Below are positions 25,798 to 34,558 of a stretch of DNA of 64,000 nt, in pieces; within the stretch, counting starts at the first letter, position 1; each line of letters begins with the position of its first letter. The notes under the pieces are model-generated. The model was not told the DNA's origin. It was given only the letters and a program-made list of their open reading frames with translations, and did not search any database. Source of the DNA: an uncultured Paracoccaceae bacterium (lineage in GTDB: Bacteria > Pseudomonadota > Alphaproteobacteria > Rhodobacterales > Rhodobacteraceae); the NCBI GenBank assembly GCA_951812305.1, contig CATOSB010000018.1, positions 1-64,000 on the forward strand. Direction: 5' to 3'. Both the position numbers and the translations under genes were made by a program.

Positions 25798-26737
25798 TGT
25801 AGGCGCTTGCAAACATCCGGGTTTCGACCTGCAAACATCGTGTAATTTCTGCCGGGATTATCTGCGACTATCGGGGTGCTCAAACCGGGATTATCTGCGA
25901 ACGAGCCGGGATTAGTTGCAACCAGCCTGCAAACATCGGGGTTTGCCGGGATTAGTTGCGACTATCGGCTGTCTGGGAAACGCTCGTTTGCTGGTTGGTC
26001 TGGACGAACATCCGCATGCGCGTGATCTTCTTGGAGTTTTTTGTTGATGAACCCTGTCCGCCTTTCATCAGATCGGAAGACCTGCCTGGCGCATGATGTC
26101 GCCGGGTTCGGTGGTACGATCAGTGTCAAGTTTGCCCTTCAGGAAGCGGCGAGCCTCAGCCTGCGTGAGGTCGAGCTGCTCGGCCAGTGATTTCGGCGAG
26201 TATCCGATGCGGGCGAGGCGGGCGTCGAGATCGTCAAACCCGGCAGAGATGGTTTCGCGAACAATATCGACGGTAACCTGATCACCGCCCATGCGGAACG
26301 TGTCGGTGAAGGCGCGGTTCAGGTGCTCGGCGATTTGCAGTGGCGTGTTCAGTTTCTCGGCTGGGAAGTTGCGCGCTTCCGAGGTGATCACGTCATCGAC
26401 TTTGGTGCCGTCGGTCAGGCATTGCTTCAGCAACGCGGCAATAGCCAATAAGCATGGAGGATAGTCCAGAATTCCGTCAGTAAGCTAAAAACTCATACCT
26501 TGATACCTGGACAGGGTAAACAGGCAATATTATCGAGCGGAGCCAATGTCAGGCAATGACACCATGCTGGTGCCCGGCAAACGAGCGTTTCCAAGACAGC
26601 CGATAGTCGCAACTAATCCCGGCAAACACCGATGTTTGCAGGCTGGTTGCAACTAATCCCGGCTCGTTCGCAGATAATCCCGGCAGAAATTACACGATGT
26701 TTGCAGGTCGAAACCCGGATGTTTGCAAGCGCCTACA
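25798..26737 (-). mobile_element. 940-bp miniature transposon with multi-repeat inverted ends (TniAB/IS21-like)
   Basis: The ends TGTAGGCGCTTGCAAACATC (25798) and its inverse (to 26737) are part of near-identical inverted repeats of about 150-180 bp. Within them GCAAACATC and CCGGGATTA motifs recur; the left end carries an extra 31-bp duplication. Flanked by GATAGG on both sides (25792-25797, 26738-26743), a 6-bp target duplication. The interior retains only the tail of an AAA ATPase gene and no transposase. Confidence 0.8.
26068..26448 (-). pseudogene. TniB/ExeA-like AAA ATPase, C-terminal remnant
   Basis: 126 residues: KLNTPLQIAEHLNRAF...VTVDIVRETISAGFDDL...YSPKSLAEQLDLTQAEARRFLKGKL...MRQAGLPI. 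It resembles the C-terminal part of the ATPase that partners Mu/Tn7-type DDE transposases. Walker motifs and the transposase gene are absent, consistent with an internally deleted transposon. Confidence 0.6.
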
Positions 26738-27328
26738 GATAGGATGACGTGCTCCCACCCGAGCGGCGAGGTGTGGGCAAGCAGCATGGCATCGTAGAGC
26801 GAACTGGTCTGCGCGAGGTGGTTGGCGGCGATGACGAGGTTGGGCGGGTTCAGCGCTTCCTGCATTTCACGGGCAAAAGAGTTCCTCTGCGCCATCTCTG
26901 TGGCAAGGCTATTCGCGGCAGCGAGCCGAGAGAGTATGCCGCCAGCCGGTACAGTTCGGGTGGCGCGCCGTTCGCGCCGCTCTTCGGCATAGCGTTCTTT
27001 CGCGGCCTCAAGGCGCTCATCTGCGGTCTTGTTCCACTTCCTGAGCAACCGGCGCTCAGCGGCTTCCCACTGGTGTTCGGGGAACGCCTTTTGTGCGATC
27101 TGCGAGATTGCGGGCGTTTTCTTCAGCTCTGATTGGCGCACAAGCAAATCTGCCACTGCGTCTAAGTGGTGATCATCTTTCTTACCTGTGCCCTTTGGGC
27201 GTCCACGGGATCGTTTGTCAGTCATATCAGATTTCCTCGATAGGTTGCGCCACTTGGTGGCTTGTGCCTCAAACATGCGGGGCCAGAGCGGGCGTTTCCA
27301 CTGATAAGAAATGCTCGGGGCAGATTTC

Positions 27329-27408
27329 TTACGACACTAAATAGGTGCGCTACGACAAAAATTCACCAAACTACCGCTCGTTACGACAATAAATCATTTT
27401 TTGTCGCC
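27329..27408. repeat. TTACGACA repeats, probable transposon end
   Basis: TACGACA occurs at 27330, 27351 and 27382 (spaced 21 and 31 bp), with an outer inverted TTGTCGCC at 27401-27408. Arrays of TGTCGTAA in this arrangement resemble the ends of Tn402/Tn7-like transposons. No matching far end was found. Confidence 0.45.
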
Positions 27409-27410
27409 AG

Positions 27411-27967
27411 CTATTGGCTTTGACCCGTTTCCCTCAACAGGACACCTCGAACACCCAAGACCCTCTGCCCTCCGGCTATAAGATTCACACATCTCACGAT
27501 GCACGGTGATGTATACTCTCTGCGATATACGCGCCGTGTTTGATGGATTGGAACTCGGTCCAACCTGACAGGATTACAATAGGCCCGGGTTTTCCCGACC
27601 GTCATTCCCGCGAGGGCGGGAATCCGATGCCAAGCCAAACAGATACCCGCCCCCGGTCGGGCCAGAAGCAAGTGCTGCATGGGCAGGTCGACAGAAGGTA
27701 AGACTGAGATCCCCACCTTCATGGGGATTACACTTCTGAACCCCGTGGGATGTCGGTTCTGAAACCCATGGGAACGACGCTTCTGAACCCTCGTGGGGAT
27801 ATCGCATCTGAACCCCGGGGTGGTGCCGGTACTGAGACTCTTGTGGGGATGACGGTTCCAAGGCGCATGGTTTACGGTTGATAAGGCCATGGCCTGACCC
27901 GATCGACAACCAGACCACAACCGTCTTACAGGGATGGACTTGCGGACCCCACAAAGAGGGGCGGCGG
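27411..27967. other. Gene-free stretch with palindromes
   Basis: No convincing gene. It holds ATTCCCGCGAGGGCGGGAAT at 27604-27623 (perfect palindromic arms, REP-like) and the degenerate tandem repeats at 27700-27862. Confidence 0.6.
27700..27862. repeat. Degenerate palindromic tandem repeats, about 25-bp period
   Basis: About six units, each a CCC...GGG mini-palindrome followed by a spacer and TTCTGAA-like sequence (for example CCCCGTGGG, CCCATGGG, CCCTCGTGGGG). REP-like; too variable and spacer-poor for CRISPR. Confidence 0.55.
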
Positions 27968-28210
27968 TTAAAGAACGCGCCCTGCCCGCCCTATGCCGCG
28001 GGGCGGTGATGCGGTTTCAGCGTCTCCCGGTCCACCACGGAATCGTCGGTTGTGCAAGAGCCGTGCAGCTTCCTTCTTTGCCTTTGTTGCTTTGCGTGTG
28101 AAGGCCTGACGCAGCTTGATATTGTGGCGCTTGGCGACGCGGTTGAGCCACTCAATGGCGTGCAGGATCAAGTGGCTATCTTCGGGATAGCCGCCGGCCA
28201 GCAAGTCGGC
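27968..28210 (-). pseudogene. Transposase fragment
   Basis: The frame includes GGYPEDSHLILHAIEWLNRVAKRHNIKLRQAFTRKATKAKKEAARLLHNRRFR, similar to the C-terminal part of IS transposases with a RHGIKLRQ...A...A motif. About 80 residues; the exact family is unsure. Confidence 0.4.
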
Positions 28211-28261
28211 TGACACCGCAGGCAAGTGGCGTGATGCCGATTGGCAAGTATCCGGCACCCA

Positions 28262-28341
28262 AAAGCCCGGTGGTCGACCATGTCCGGCCACATCGTGGCG
28301 ACAGGGTCAAGCAAGGCATCGAGAAGCGCGGGCGGCACTGA
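28262..28341 (+). pseudogene. HNH endonuclease C-terminal remnant (module A)
   Basis: The frame encodes KSPVVDHVRPHRGDRVKQGIEKRGRH then stop. Compared with module B at 30.8 kb it lacks the middle LFWDEDNLQ segment, so this copy has an internal deletion. HNH genes of this kind usually sit beside phage packaging genes. Confidence 0.6.
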
Positions 28342-28419
28342 CCGCCCGTTCACCGACAACCATCAATCAAGGGGGGGGCGGTCAAAAGGCCGAGCGCCCC
28401 GAACGGCTGGACCCGCCTC

Positions 28420-28441
28420 CCCCGAATTCGGGGATTTTTTT
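28420..28441 (+). terminator. Intrinsic terminator, module A
   Basis: Hairpin CCCCGAATTCGGGG followed by A and seven Ts, between the HNH tail and the HTH gene. The same unit recurs at 30655 and 38887. Confidence 0.75.
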
Positions 28442-28444
28442 CCC

Positions 28445-28768
28445 GTGAAACCTGAAAATTCCACCGCAGATCCGGAAACAGACCTCTTTGGAAATCCCTT
28501 GCTGCCGATGAAAAACCCGCACGGTCGGAAGGCATACGCAAAAAGCAAGGCAAATCAGGAGCTTGTCGTGGACCTGCGCGGCGGGGGCATGACACATGGC
28601 GAAATCGCCATCGTTCCGGGATGCGATGAAAAGACCTTGCGGAAGTATTATTCCCGTGAACTGCGTGAGAGTCCGATTCTGGTTCAGGCCGAAGCCACCT
28701 GCATCATGATGCGCACCGCCCTATACACCGGCAACATGGATAACCGCAGGTTTGGCACTCGGCGGTAA
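28445..28768 (+). CDS. Phage-type HTH protein (terminase-small-subunit-like), module A
   Basis: 107 residues from a GTG just after the terminator. DLFGNPLLPMKNPHGRKAYAKSK is followed by GGGMTHGEIAIVPGCDEKTLRKYYSREL, a helix-turn-helix motif seen in small proteins next to HNH and terminase genes in phages. The C-terminus (MRTALYTGNMDNRRFGTRR) is shorter than expected, so the gene may be truncated. Two related copies exist, at 30250-30655 and 38647-38883. It likely binds DNA; no partner terminase is nearby. Confidence 0.6.
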   Translation: MKPENSTADPETDLFGNPLLPMKNPHGRKAYAKSKANQELVVDLRGGGMTHGEIAIVPGCDEKTLRKYYSRELRESPILVQAEATCIMMRTALYTGNMDNRRFGTRR

Positions 28769-28946
28769 TCGACCCCGGCCCCGGCACGCTGTCGAGCGCC
28801 CGCCCGGCATCTCCGTCCAGATCGAGCCGCTTCGGCAGCTTGACCTGCGGGACCAAGGGTCTATCCGCGCGTTTTTCATATGGTGCGTCGGTGCTGTCCA
28901 GGTCTGCCGGAAATGCCGTAAGCCGTTTCGAAGGCGTGGTTTTCGG

Positions 28947-29945
28947 TCAGTGCGGCCGGTCTTGTGCGAAGACGGTCGCGAGGTCGGGCGCGTCCAGAAC
29001 GGCATCCAGCCAGGCCTCGATCCGATCGGGTTCCGCCGCGGCGATCCGCGTCTCGATATCCCGGGGCAGGGGGCCGAAACGGCGCTCCAACTGGCGTCCG
29101 AGGGTTTCCGCCTTGCCTTCCACTTTGCCTTCCGCCTTGCCTTTCGCTTCGCCCCTGGCCAATCCGCGCGCTTCGCCCGCTTTCAGGCCTTCCGCCTTGC
29201 CCTGTTCGAGCAGTGTTTCAGCAATGGTTCCCATAAGAGCCTCCAGTTCGTTATGTCCCCCGGTCCTGAGCGTGGCCCGCAGGGCGTCCAGATCCACATT
29301 ATAGACCCGCAGCACATATTCAAGAACCTGTCGCCGCAGATCGGTCCCCTCGGGCAGGCTCCCGGCGATCTCCGCCAGAAAAGCAAGGGCCTGCCGCCGC
29401 AGCGTGATGAACCCCGCCTTCAACGCGGCGTTGCGCGACAGCGCATCGATCTCCATGGCCCGCAGGTTGCGCAGGATATACCCCGCTCCGGGCAGGAAAG
29501 CGAGATCGGGATCATCGGTGGCGATCATGTCGCGCAGGCTGTCGGGTACGGTCCAGGGCGGCGCGCCATGATAGACGACCACCGGAATGATCGGGGGCAG
29601 GGCGCGGAGCCGGGCTGTTCCGGTTCCGGCGCAGCGTTTCCAGATGCGCACCATGTAGGAGGCCAGCTGAAGCGGCAGCGCCGGATCGGGCGTGCTTTTG
29701 TGCTCCGCCAGAACATATACGAAGGCGTCGGTCCCCGAGGTCAACGCGACCTTCATCAGCAGATCGCTCTGGCTGCCGGCGAGCGCCTCATCAACGAAGC
29801 CGCCCTCGACGATCTCGGGTGGGGCCGGGGCGAGTTGTCCGGCGATGGTGTTGGGCAGGTGATCGCGCAGGAAGTCCCGCGCCCGCCCGGGATCGGACAG
29901 CAGCGCGCGGAACAGGGTGTCGTGCGGATTGTGCAACTCGGCCAT
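28947..29945 (-). CDS. Rpn-family PD-(D/E)XK nuclease, copy 1
   Basis: 332 residues from MAELHNPHDTLFRALL at 29945 (GGGG upstream). Rpn proteins are DNA nucleases related to transposase-like PD-(D/E)XK enzymes. The catalytic residues are Asp61 in SQSDLL and Glu81-x-Lys83 in LAEHKS, with PLQLASYM following. The C-terminal third changes into AEGLKAGEARGLARGEAKG repeats and an RFGPLPRDIE...LDAPDL tail. An internal ATG (codon 238, 29234) has GGAGG six bases upstream and could make a 95-residue C-terminal protein. Its 5' flank, a protease gene tail, is shared with copy 2 in inverted orientation. Confidence 0.88.
   Translation of the reverse strand: MAELHNPHDTLFRALLSDPGRARDFLRDHLPNTIAGQLAPAPPEIVEGGFVDEALAGSQSDLLMKVALTSGTDAFVYVLAEHKSTPDPALPLQLASYMVRIWKRCAGTGTARLRALPPIIPVVVYHGAPPWTVPDSLRDMIATDDPDLAFLPGAGYILRNLRAMEIDALSRNAALKAGFITLRRQALAFLAEIAGSLPEGTDLRRQVLEYVLRVYNVDLDALRATLRTGGHNELEALMGTIAETLLEQGKAEGLKAGEARGLARGEAKGKAEGKVEGKAETLGRQLERRFGPLPRDIETRIAAAEPDRIEAWLDAVLDAPDLATVFAQDRPH
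29229..29249 (-). promoter_or_regulatory. Internal ribosome-binding site and start in rpn copy 1
   Basis: GGAGG six bases before the in-frame ATG at 29234 (MGTIAETLLEQG). Intragenic Rpn antitoxins are known in enterobacteria; here the site is conserved in all three copies. Confidence 0.5.
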
Positions 29946-30115
29946 CGGGTCCCCGTGCAAAGTGGTGTCCCCCCTGCTGCTATGACAGGGCGGGCCAACA
30001 GGCAAGCCCGGGGCGGCAGGAAACTCCGTATAGCCCCGGTGTTGTCATAGGCAATTCAGTGAATCTCCCTCGCCATGATGAACCACACTTCATCGGAACC
30101 GGGGATCCCTTCGAT

Positions 30116-30273
30116 TCAACAGGTCCTGAACCCGGGTTGGCCACAAGGCTCTCCGCACGCCTTTTCACAGTCTTTACAAAGCCCGGGGTTTCTCAATCTT
30201 GGGGAATAATAATTTCCATCCTTTTTTGCGGGCATCATATTTTCTCCCTTCAAGGGGTAAGCAACAACTCTTG
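30116..30273 (-). pseudogene. Internally deleted copy of the trypsin-like protease gene
   Basis: The minus strand repeats 31577-31660 (CAAGAGTTGTTGCTTACCCC, then NYYSPRLRNPG) and then jumps to the protease 3' end (CKDCEKACGEPCGQPGFRTC, stop at 30116). It lies upstream of rpn copy 1 exactly as the fuller gene lies upstream of rpn copy 2. It lacks the 2-bp deletion that breaks the frame in the fuller copy. Confidence 0.75.
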
Positions 30274-30655
30274 ATCAAGGTTACGCTTGACCTGCATCAG
30301 GTCGTTCCCCTCGACCAATTTCATAAAGCTGCGCCCTGCCCCGACATTGCCGACCTCCGCTGCTTGCCAAACCCGCATGATCTGCGGGGCTGTCATGTGG
30401 TCCCGCGCAAACTCCCGTATTTTGAGCCCGGATCTAAAATGCCGTTTCTACGTTGGGGTCGAGATCGCTTTACCCGTGCGCGGAACGCGAATACCCCCGG
30501 CCATTCGATTGTTCGACCACCCCATGGCCAGCAACATACTGACTTTACGGGCATTTTCCCCGGTCCTCCCGAACGGCGGTCGCCCGCGCGTTCGAGGCTT
30601 GTCAAAAGTGACATTCCCGAAGAGGTCGACCGAGATCGAATTTTCACGATCCAGG
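30250..30655 (-). pseudogene. Phage-type HTH protein, module B, with premature stop
   Basis: The frame reads DRENSISVDLFGNVTFDKPRTRGRPPFGRTGENARKVSMLLAMGWSNNRMAGGIRV, then TAG where relatives have a sense codon (TLRRHYF-like position), and continues in the same frame as KRHFRSGLKIREFARDHMTAPQIMRVW...LVEGNDLMQVKRNLDQELL to 30250. The DLFGN...RGRP layout matches module A but is a separate subfamily. A nonsense-mutated remnant. Confidence 0.6.
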
Positions 30656-30684
30656 AAAAAAAATCCCCGAATCCGGGGGAGGCG
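30655..30684 (-). terminator. Intrinsic terminator, module B
   Basis: On the minus strand, a hairpin around CCCCCGGATTCGGGG followed by A and eight Ts. Same position between HNH tail and HTH gene as in module A. Confidence 0.7.
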
Positions 30685-30755
30685 GGTCCAGCCGTTCGGG
30701 GTGCTCAGACTTTTGACCGCCCCCCCTTGATTGATCGTTGTTGGTGAACGGGCGG

Positions 30756-30920
30756 TCAGTGCCGCCCGCGCTTCCCGATGCCTTGCTTGACCCTGTCGTG
30801 GTATGCCTTCGACACGGCCTGCAGGTTGTCTTCATCCCAAAACAGGTCCGGGCCGCCACGATGTGGGCGCGTGTGGTCGACCACCGGGCTATTGGGTACT
30901 GCAGTCATGTTCGAGGCCCG
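30756..30920 (-). pseudogene. HNH endonuclease C-terminal part (module B)
   Basis: The frame encodes SPVVDHTRPHRGGPDLFWDEDNLQAVSKAYHDRVKQGIGKRGRH, the second half of a phage-type HNH nuclease with the catalytic His-Asn-His spacing. The N-terminal zinc-finger part is absent; the upstream DNA is IS66 debris. Best preserved of three copies. Confidence 0.65.
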
Positions 30921-30984
30921 GACAGTTGCCTCCCATGTCCGCTGCAGCGGCGCACAGGGCGCCATGAAGGGTTTCCGGTCACAG

Positions 30985-31057
30985 ACGGACCAGCCATCAT
31001 CTCGCATCGACGAACTGATGCCCTGGAGCTTTGACAGGGCGCGGTGATACCGCTTAC
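30985..31057 (+). pseudogene. IS66-family TnpC C-terminal remnant with terminal repeat
   Basis: SSRIDELMPWSFDRAR then stop, followed by the terminal repeat GCGGTGATACCGCTTAC at 31041-31057. It matches the end of the remnant at 7890 on the opposite strand. Confidence 0.65.
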
Positions 31058-32058
31058 GGTAAATTTGAATAAGGAATATCGCTCGGACGGGGGCGCAAAG
31101 CATATGGAGGTTTGCGCAATGATCGGACAGAAGCTGGCTTTTGCCGGGACGGTTTTGGCGATATCGGCAGGGTCTGCACTGGCCTGCAATGACATGGACA
31201 TGAATGAAGCGATGGCGCCTTTCGAAGGTGTCAGGAATGCCTGTGTCGGAAAGTTGCCGACAATATCGCCGGAGATGTTTCCCGCCTGGACCGGTCATCC
31301 TGAAACGTCCGGCAAAAAGATGGGTGCCCTGGACTTCCCCGGGGCCTGGGCTTCCCATACAAACGTGACAAACGTGGCCTGGTACACGGACCGGGACAAC
31401 TCCATGTCCGATGCTGAGCCAGAGATTCAAAAATCCATGGCCGTGGTGCTCGGCGGGCGTAGTGCTGTACTTCAAGGTATTCAAGTCTGCCCGGGAGTTT
31501 ATCTCACCACAGCACATGGAGCCTTACAAGATCCAATCACAGCCAAAAAAAGGGTTAGCCCAGGAAATTTTCCTGCAAGAGTTGTTGCTTACCCCATAAA
31601 GAAAAAATATGATGGTCGCTGAAAAAGATGAAAATTATTATTCACCAAGATTGAGAGACCCCGAGCTTTGGAATGAAAGTCATCCTGAGCACAGGAATAG
31701 CGACTATGTTTTTATACGAGTTGACAAGCCTCTTCTTAGGTCCCACAACTTCATTAAAGTCATTTCCGCCTCTTCTGAACAGTTGAAAAGGCTGAAGGTT
31801 CATTTGTACCGCGGAAAATCAAGGTACAAAACACAGAGACGAGGTTTGAACTGGTCTGAGGATGAGGCCATTCCTGCACACTCTGATAAGCTTTTGACCC
31901 TATACCAATCCCCTCAAAAGGTGAATCAGGCGTGTAAATTCAATGGACAAAATGATTCTGGTTCTTATCTTTACCATAACTGCCCTACGGAACCCTCGGT
32001 GTCCGGCGCTCCTTATATTACAAAAATTCAAGGGAAGCACTATGTGGTGGGGATGAAT

Positions 32059-33248
32059 CTTACCACCCTTCAATTTAGCCAGACATCCCAGAGCTTGGGG
32101 ATTTTGGCATAACCTGCGAGGCATCGTCGGATAGCACGAAGGCCTGTCTTGAAGAGAGAGCATAAGGACCTTCGGGCTTTTCGAATCCCCTTTTTTCGCC
32201 GCGTATTGCGACGTGGTGCTCTTCGTTTGCTCCGGTTGAAACAGCCCAGTACATGGCGATTGCCAGCACCAAAATGAGGCGGGCCAATCGATCCGGCTTT
32301 TTGATCTGGCTTTGAGTAATTTCAAAGCCCCGGGTTTTGAAGTCGGAGAACATGGCTTCAATTCCCCAACGCATTCCATAATCGAGCACCTTGTACTCGG
32401 ACGGTGCTGCATTCATGGCAATAATCCAAGGCTCTTTGTGCCCCTCTTCGTGAAGCACTCCAATGTTGCTAAAGACGCCCGTTCCGTAAAGCTCAGCGTT
32501 TACAAGCCCTTCGGGCATCAGTTGGGCAATTTCGCGCGTCATCATCTCGCCACCCTGATGTTGCAGTGTGATATTTCCCTTCATGCGCAGCCGGTAGTCC
32601 CATCCAGCCTCCTGGCACCATGCGACCAATCGGGCGGTTCCATAAAACCGATCTCCCGCCAGCAACACACGCGCATCCGCCGGGAGCCATGGGCGGACTG
32701 CTTCCAAAAGCTCATGTTGCACGCGCCATCCAATCGGCCCTTTGGTCTGGCGTACACGCCAGGCGACCGGGAGGGCCCGATCCCGCATCCGCACCGATAA
32801 CATCAAAACCTCATGCCCTTCGTTGAGCTTGCTTTGATCAAGGGCCACCACAATCGTTTCTCCGGCCTCACACTGGCGGCGGAAAATTTCACCAACATAG
32901 GCCTGCATGATCTCATCAGTATCGATGTGAGGATTGCCCAGAACCCGCGAAATGTATTGATAGCGGTGGTCCACAGAGCCGATATCGCGGGGCAGAGCAG
33001 CCGCATTTTCCATCAGATTGACGCTGCGCGTGTTCAAAATCACGCTTGCTATGATGCACAATCCCTCCCGGCGCGACTTGTGATACCCGAGCAAGCGGTC
33101 CTGAAAATCCGCCTCAACCTTCGAATAAAGCTCTGAAAAACAAACATTTCCCAACAAACCAGCCTCCAATATCAGCAGTGGAGACTCCTTGAATCACACA
33201 GATCAGACAAACGTCAAATCAGATCCGGAAATTTTGAAGGGTGGTAAG
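32059..33248 (-). mobile_element. IS4-family element in the protease gene
   Basis: 1190 bp with inverted ends CTTACCACCCTTCAA, flanked by a perfect 10-bp duplication GGGGATGAAT (32049-32058, 33249-33258). One transposase gene on the minus strand. Confidence 0.92.
32075..33169 (-). CDS. IS4-family transposase
   Basis: 364 residues with the DDE residues in VVALDQSKL, LLAGDRFYGTARL and the YREK-like segment YGMRWGIEAMFSDFKTRGF. The N-terminal helical domain (ILNTRSVNLMENAAALPRDIGSVDHRYQYISRVL) fits cut-and-paste IS4 transposases. No lesion seen; probably active, given its clean target duplication. Confidence 0.93.
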   Translation of the reverse strand: MEAGLLGNVCFSELYSKVEADFQDRLLGYHKSRREGLCIIASVILNTRSVNLMENAAALPRDIGSVDHRYQYISRVLGNPHIDTDEIMQAYVGEIFRRQCEAGETIVVALDQSKLNEGHEVLMLSVRMRDRALPVAWRVRQTKGPIGWRVQHELLEAVRPWLPADARVLLAGDRFYGTARLVAWCQEAGWDYRLRMKGNITLQHQGGEMMTREIAQLMPEGLVNAELYGTGVFSNIGVLHEEGHKEPWIIAMNAAPSEYKVLDYGMRWGIEAMFSDFKTRGFEITQSQIKKPDRLARLILVLAIAMYWAVSTGANEEHHVAIRGEKRGFEKPEGPYALSSRQAFVLSDDASQVMPKSPSSGMSG

Positions 33249-33537
33249 GGGGATGAATGTTTCTGGATTTAATATAAATGCTTATACAGGTGTGATTGGT
33301 GGCTCCTCCATGCTCAAAGCCTCAGAGTTTTGTAAAGACTATGAAAAGGCATGCGGAGAGCCTTGTGGCCAACCCGGGTTCAGGACCTATTGAACCGAAG
33401 GAACCCGTAGAGCGACATTAGCCCGTTTCCGCACTCGGGGATGGTTTGTCCTCACGGAGCGTCCTGCCGCCCCGGGCTTGCCTGTTGGCCCGCCCTGCCA
33501 TAGCAGCAGGGGTGACACCACCTTGCACGGGGATCCG

Positions 33538-34506
33538 ATGGCCGAGTTGCACAATCCGCACGACACGCTCTTTCGCGCGCTGCTGTCCGATCCCGGGCGG
33601 GCGCGGGACTTCCTGCGCGATCACCTGCCCAACACCATCGCAGGACAACTCGCCGATGCCCCGCCCGGGATCGTCGAGGGCAGCTTCGTCGATGAAGCGC
33701 TCGTCGGCAGCCAGAGCGATCTGCTGATGAAGGTCGCGTTGGCCTCGGGGACCGACGCCTTCGTGTATGTTCTGGCGGAGCACAAAAGCGCCCCTGATCC
33801 GGCGCTGCCGCTTCAGTTGGCCTCCTATATGGTGCGCATCTGGAAGCGCTACGCCGGAACCGGTACAGCCCGGCTCCGCGCCCTGCCCCCGATCATTCCG
33901 GTGGTCGTCTATCATGGCGCGGAGCCCTGGACCGTACCCGACAGCCTGCGCGACATGATCGCCACCGATGATCCCGATCTCGCTTTCCTGCCCGGAGCGG
34001 GGTATATCCTGCGCAACCTGCGGGCCATGGAGATCGACGCGCTGTCGCGCAACGCCGCGCTGAGGGCTGGGTTCATCACGCTGCGGCGTGAGGCCCTTGC
34101 CTTTCTGGCGGAGATCGCCGGGAGCCTGCCCGAGGGGACCGATCTGCGGCGACAGGTTCTTGAATATGTGCTGCGGGTCTATAATGTGGACATGGACGCC
34201 CTGCGGGCCACGCTCAGGACCGGGGGCCATAACGAACTGGAGGCGCTTATGGGAACCATTGCAGAAACACTGCTCGAACAGGGCGAAGCGCGCGGATTGG
34301 CCAGGGGCGAAGAGATGGGCAAAGTCGAGGGCAGGGCGGAAGCCCTGGCCGAAACCCTCAGACGCCAGTTGGAGCGCCGTTTCGGCCCCCTGCCCCGGGA
34401 CATCGGCGCGCGGATCGCCACAGTTGATCGGATCGAGGCCTGTCTGGATGCCGTTCTGGACGCGCCCGACCTCGCGACCGTCTTCGCACAGGACCGCCCG
34501 CACTGA
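33538..34506 (+). CDS. Rpn-family PD-(D/E)XK nuclease, copy 2
   Basis: 322 residues, MAELHNPHDTLFRALL at 33538. Same catalytic set as copy 1 (SQSDLL, LAEHKS, PLQLASYM). The repeat region is the shortest of the three (GEARGLARGEEMGKVEGRAEALAE). An internal ATG at 34249 (codon 238) with GGAGG upstream would give 85 residues. It is divergent from copy 1 and follows the damaged protease gene; about 80 bp upstream and 60 bp downstream are shared among copies. Confidence 0.88.
   Translation: MAELHNPHDTLFRALLSDPGRARDFLRDHLPNTIAGQLADAPPGIVEGSFVDEALVGSQSDLLMKVALASGTDAFVYVLAEHKSAPDPALPLQLASYMVRIWKRYAGTGTARLRALPPIIPVVVYHGAEPWTVPDSLRDMIATDDPDLAFLPGAGYILRNLRAMEIDALSRNAALRAGFITLRREALAFLAEIAGSLPEGTDLRRQVLEYVLRVYNVDMDALRATLRTGGHNELEALMGTIAETLLEQGEARGLARGEEMGKVEGRAEALAETLRRQLERRFGPLPRDIGARIATVDRIEACLDAVLDAPDLATVFAQDRPH
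34236..34251 (+). promoter_or_regulatory. Internal ribosome-binding site and start in rpn copy 2
   Basis: GGAGG then six bases and ATG at 34249 (MGTIAETLLEQG), identical to the other copies. Confidence 0.5.
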
Positions 34507-34558
34507 CCGAAAAGCACGTCTTTGAAACGCCTTACGGCATTTCCCGGAGACCTGGACA

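Larger units (their letters stand above)
25704..27225 (-). pseudogene. 191-codon gene with Tn3-TnpA-like tail, split by a miniature transposon
   Basis: Starts MTDKRSRGRPKGTGKKDD at 27225 (AGGAAA upstream), a basic N-terminus plus helical, charged region. It runs to 26738 and is cut by the 940-bp element; joined across the 6-bp duplication it continues in frame as SGDFDWHSGAAHRKIARP to a stop at 25704, giving 191 residues. The segment LLAHTSPLGWEHVILSGDFDW closely resembles the extreme C-terminus of Tn3 TnpA (compare LLAHISPLGWEHILL at 39.4 kb). So it may itself be a chimera of a DNA-binding protein and a transposase tail. Confidence 0.6.
31119..33393 (+). pseudogene. Secreted trypsin-like serine protease, frameshifted and split by IS4
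   Basis: ATG 31119 (GGAGG upstream) begins a signal peptide, MIGQKLAFAGTVLAISAGSALA. The His motif is GVYLTTAHG. Near 31600 two bases are missing relative to the copy at 30.2 kb, shifting the frame to 31609-32058, which carries the Asp region NSDYVFIRVDKPL and the Ser region SVSGAPYITKI. IS4 interrupts at 32059; after its 10-bp duplication the frame resumes at 33259 (VSGFNINAYTGVIGG...CGEPCGQPGFRTY) and stops at 33393. The predicted product was an exported protease of about 375 residues. Rpn copy 2 lies 144 bp downstream. Confidence 0.8.

Noticed and set aside
27700..27862. Possible CRISPR array
   Set aside because: Repeats are degenerate, units about 25 bp without unique spacers, and no cas genes are present.
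28752..30050. 432-residue plus-strand ORF opposite rpn copy 1 (similar at 33418-34572 and 56798-58165)
   Set aside because: Gln/Gly/Arg-rich shadow of the Rpn gene; the Rpn strand has the catalytic motifs and conserved start.
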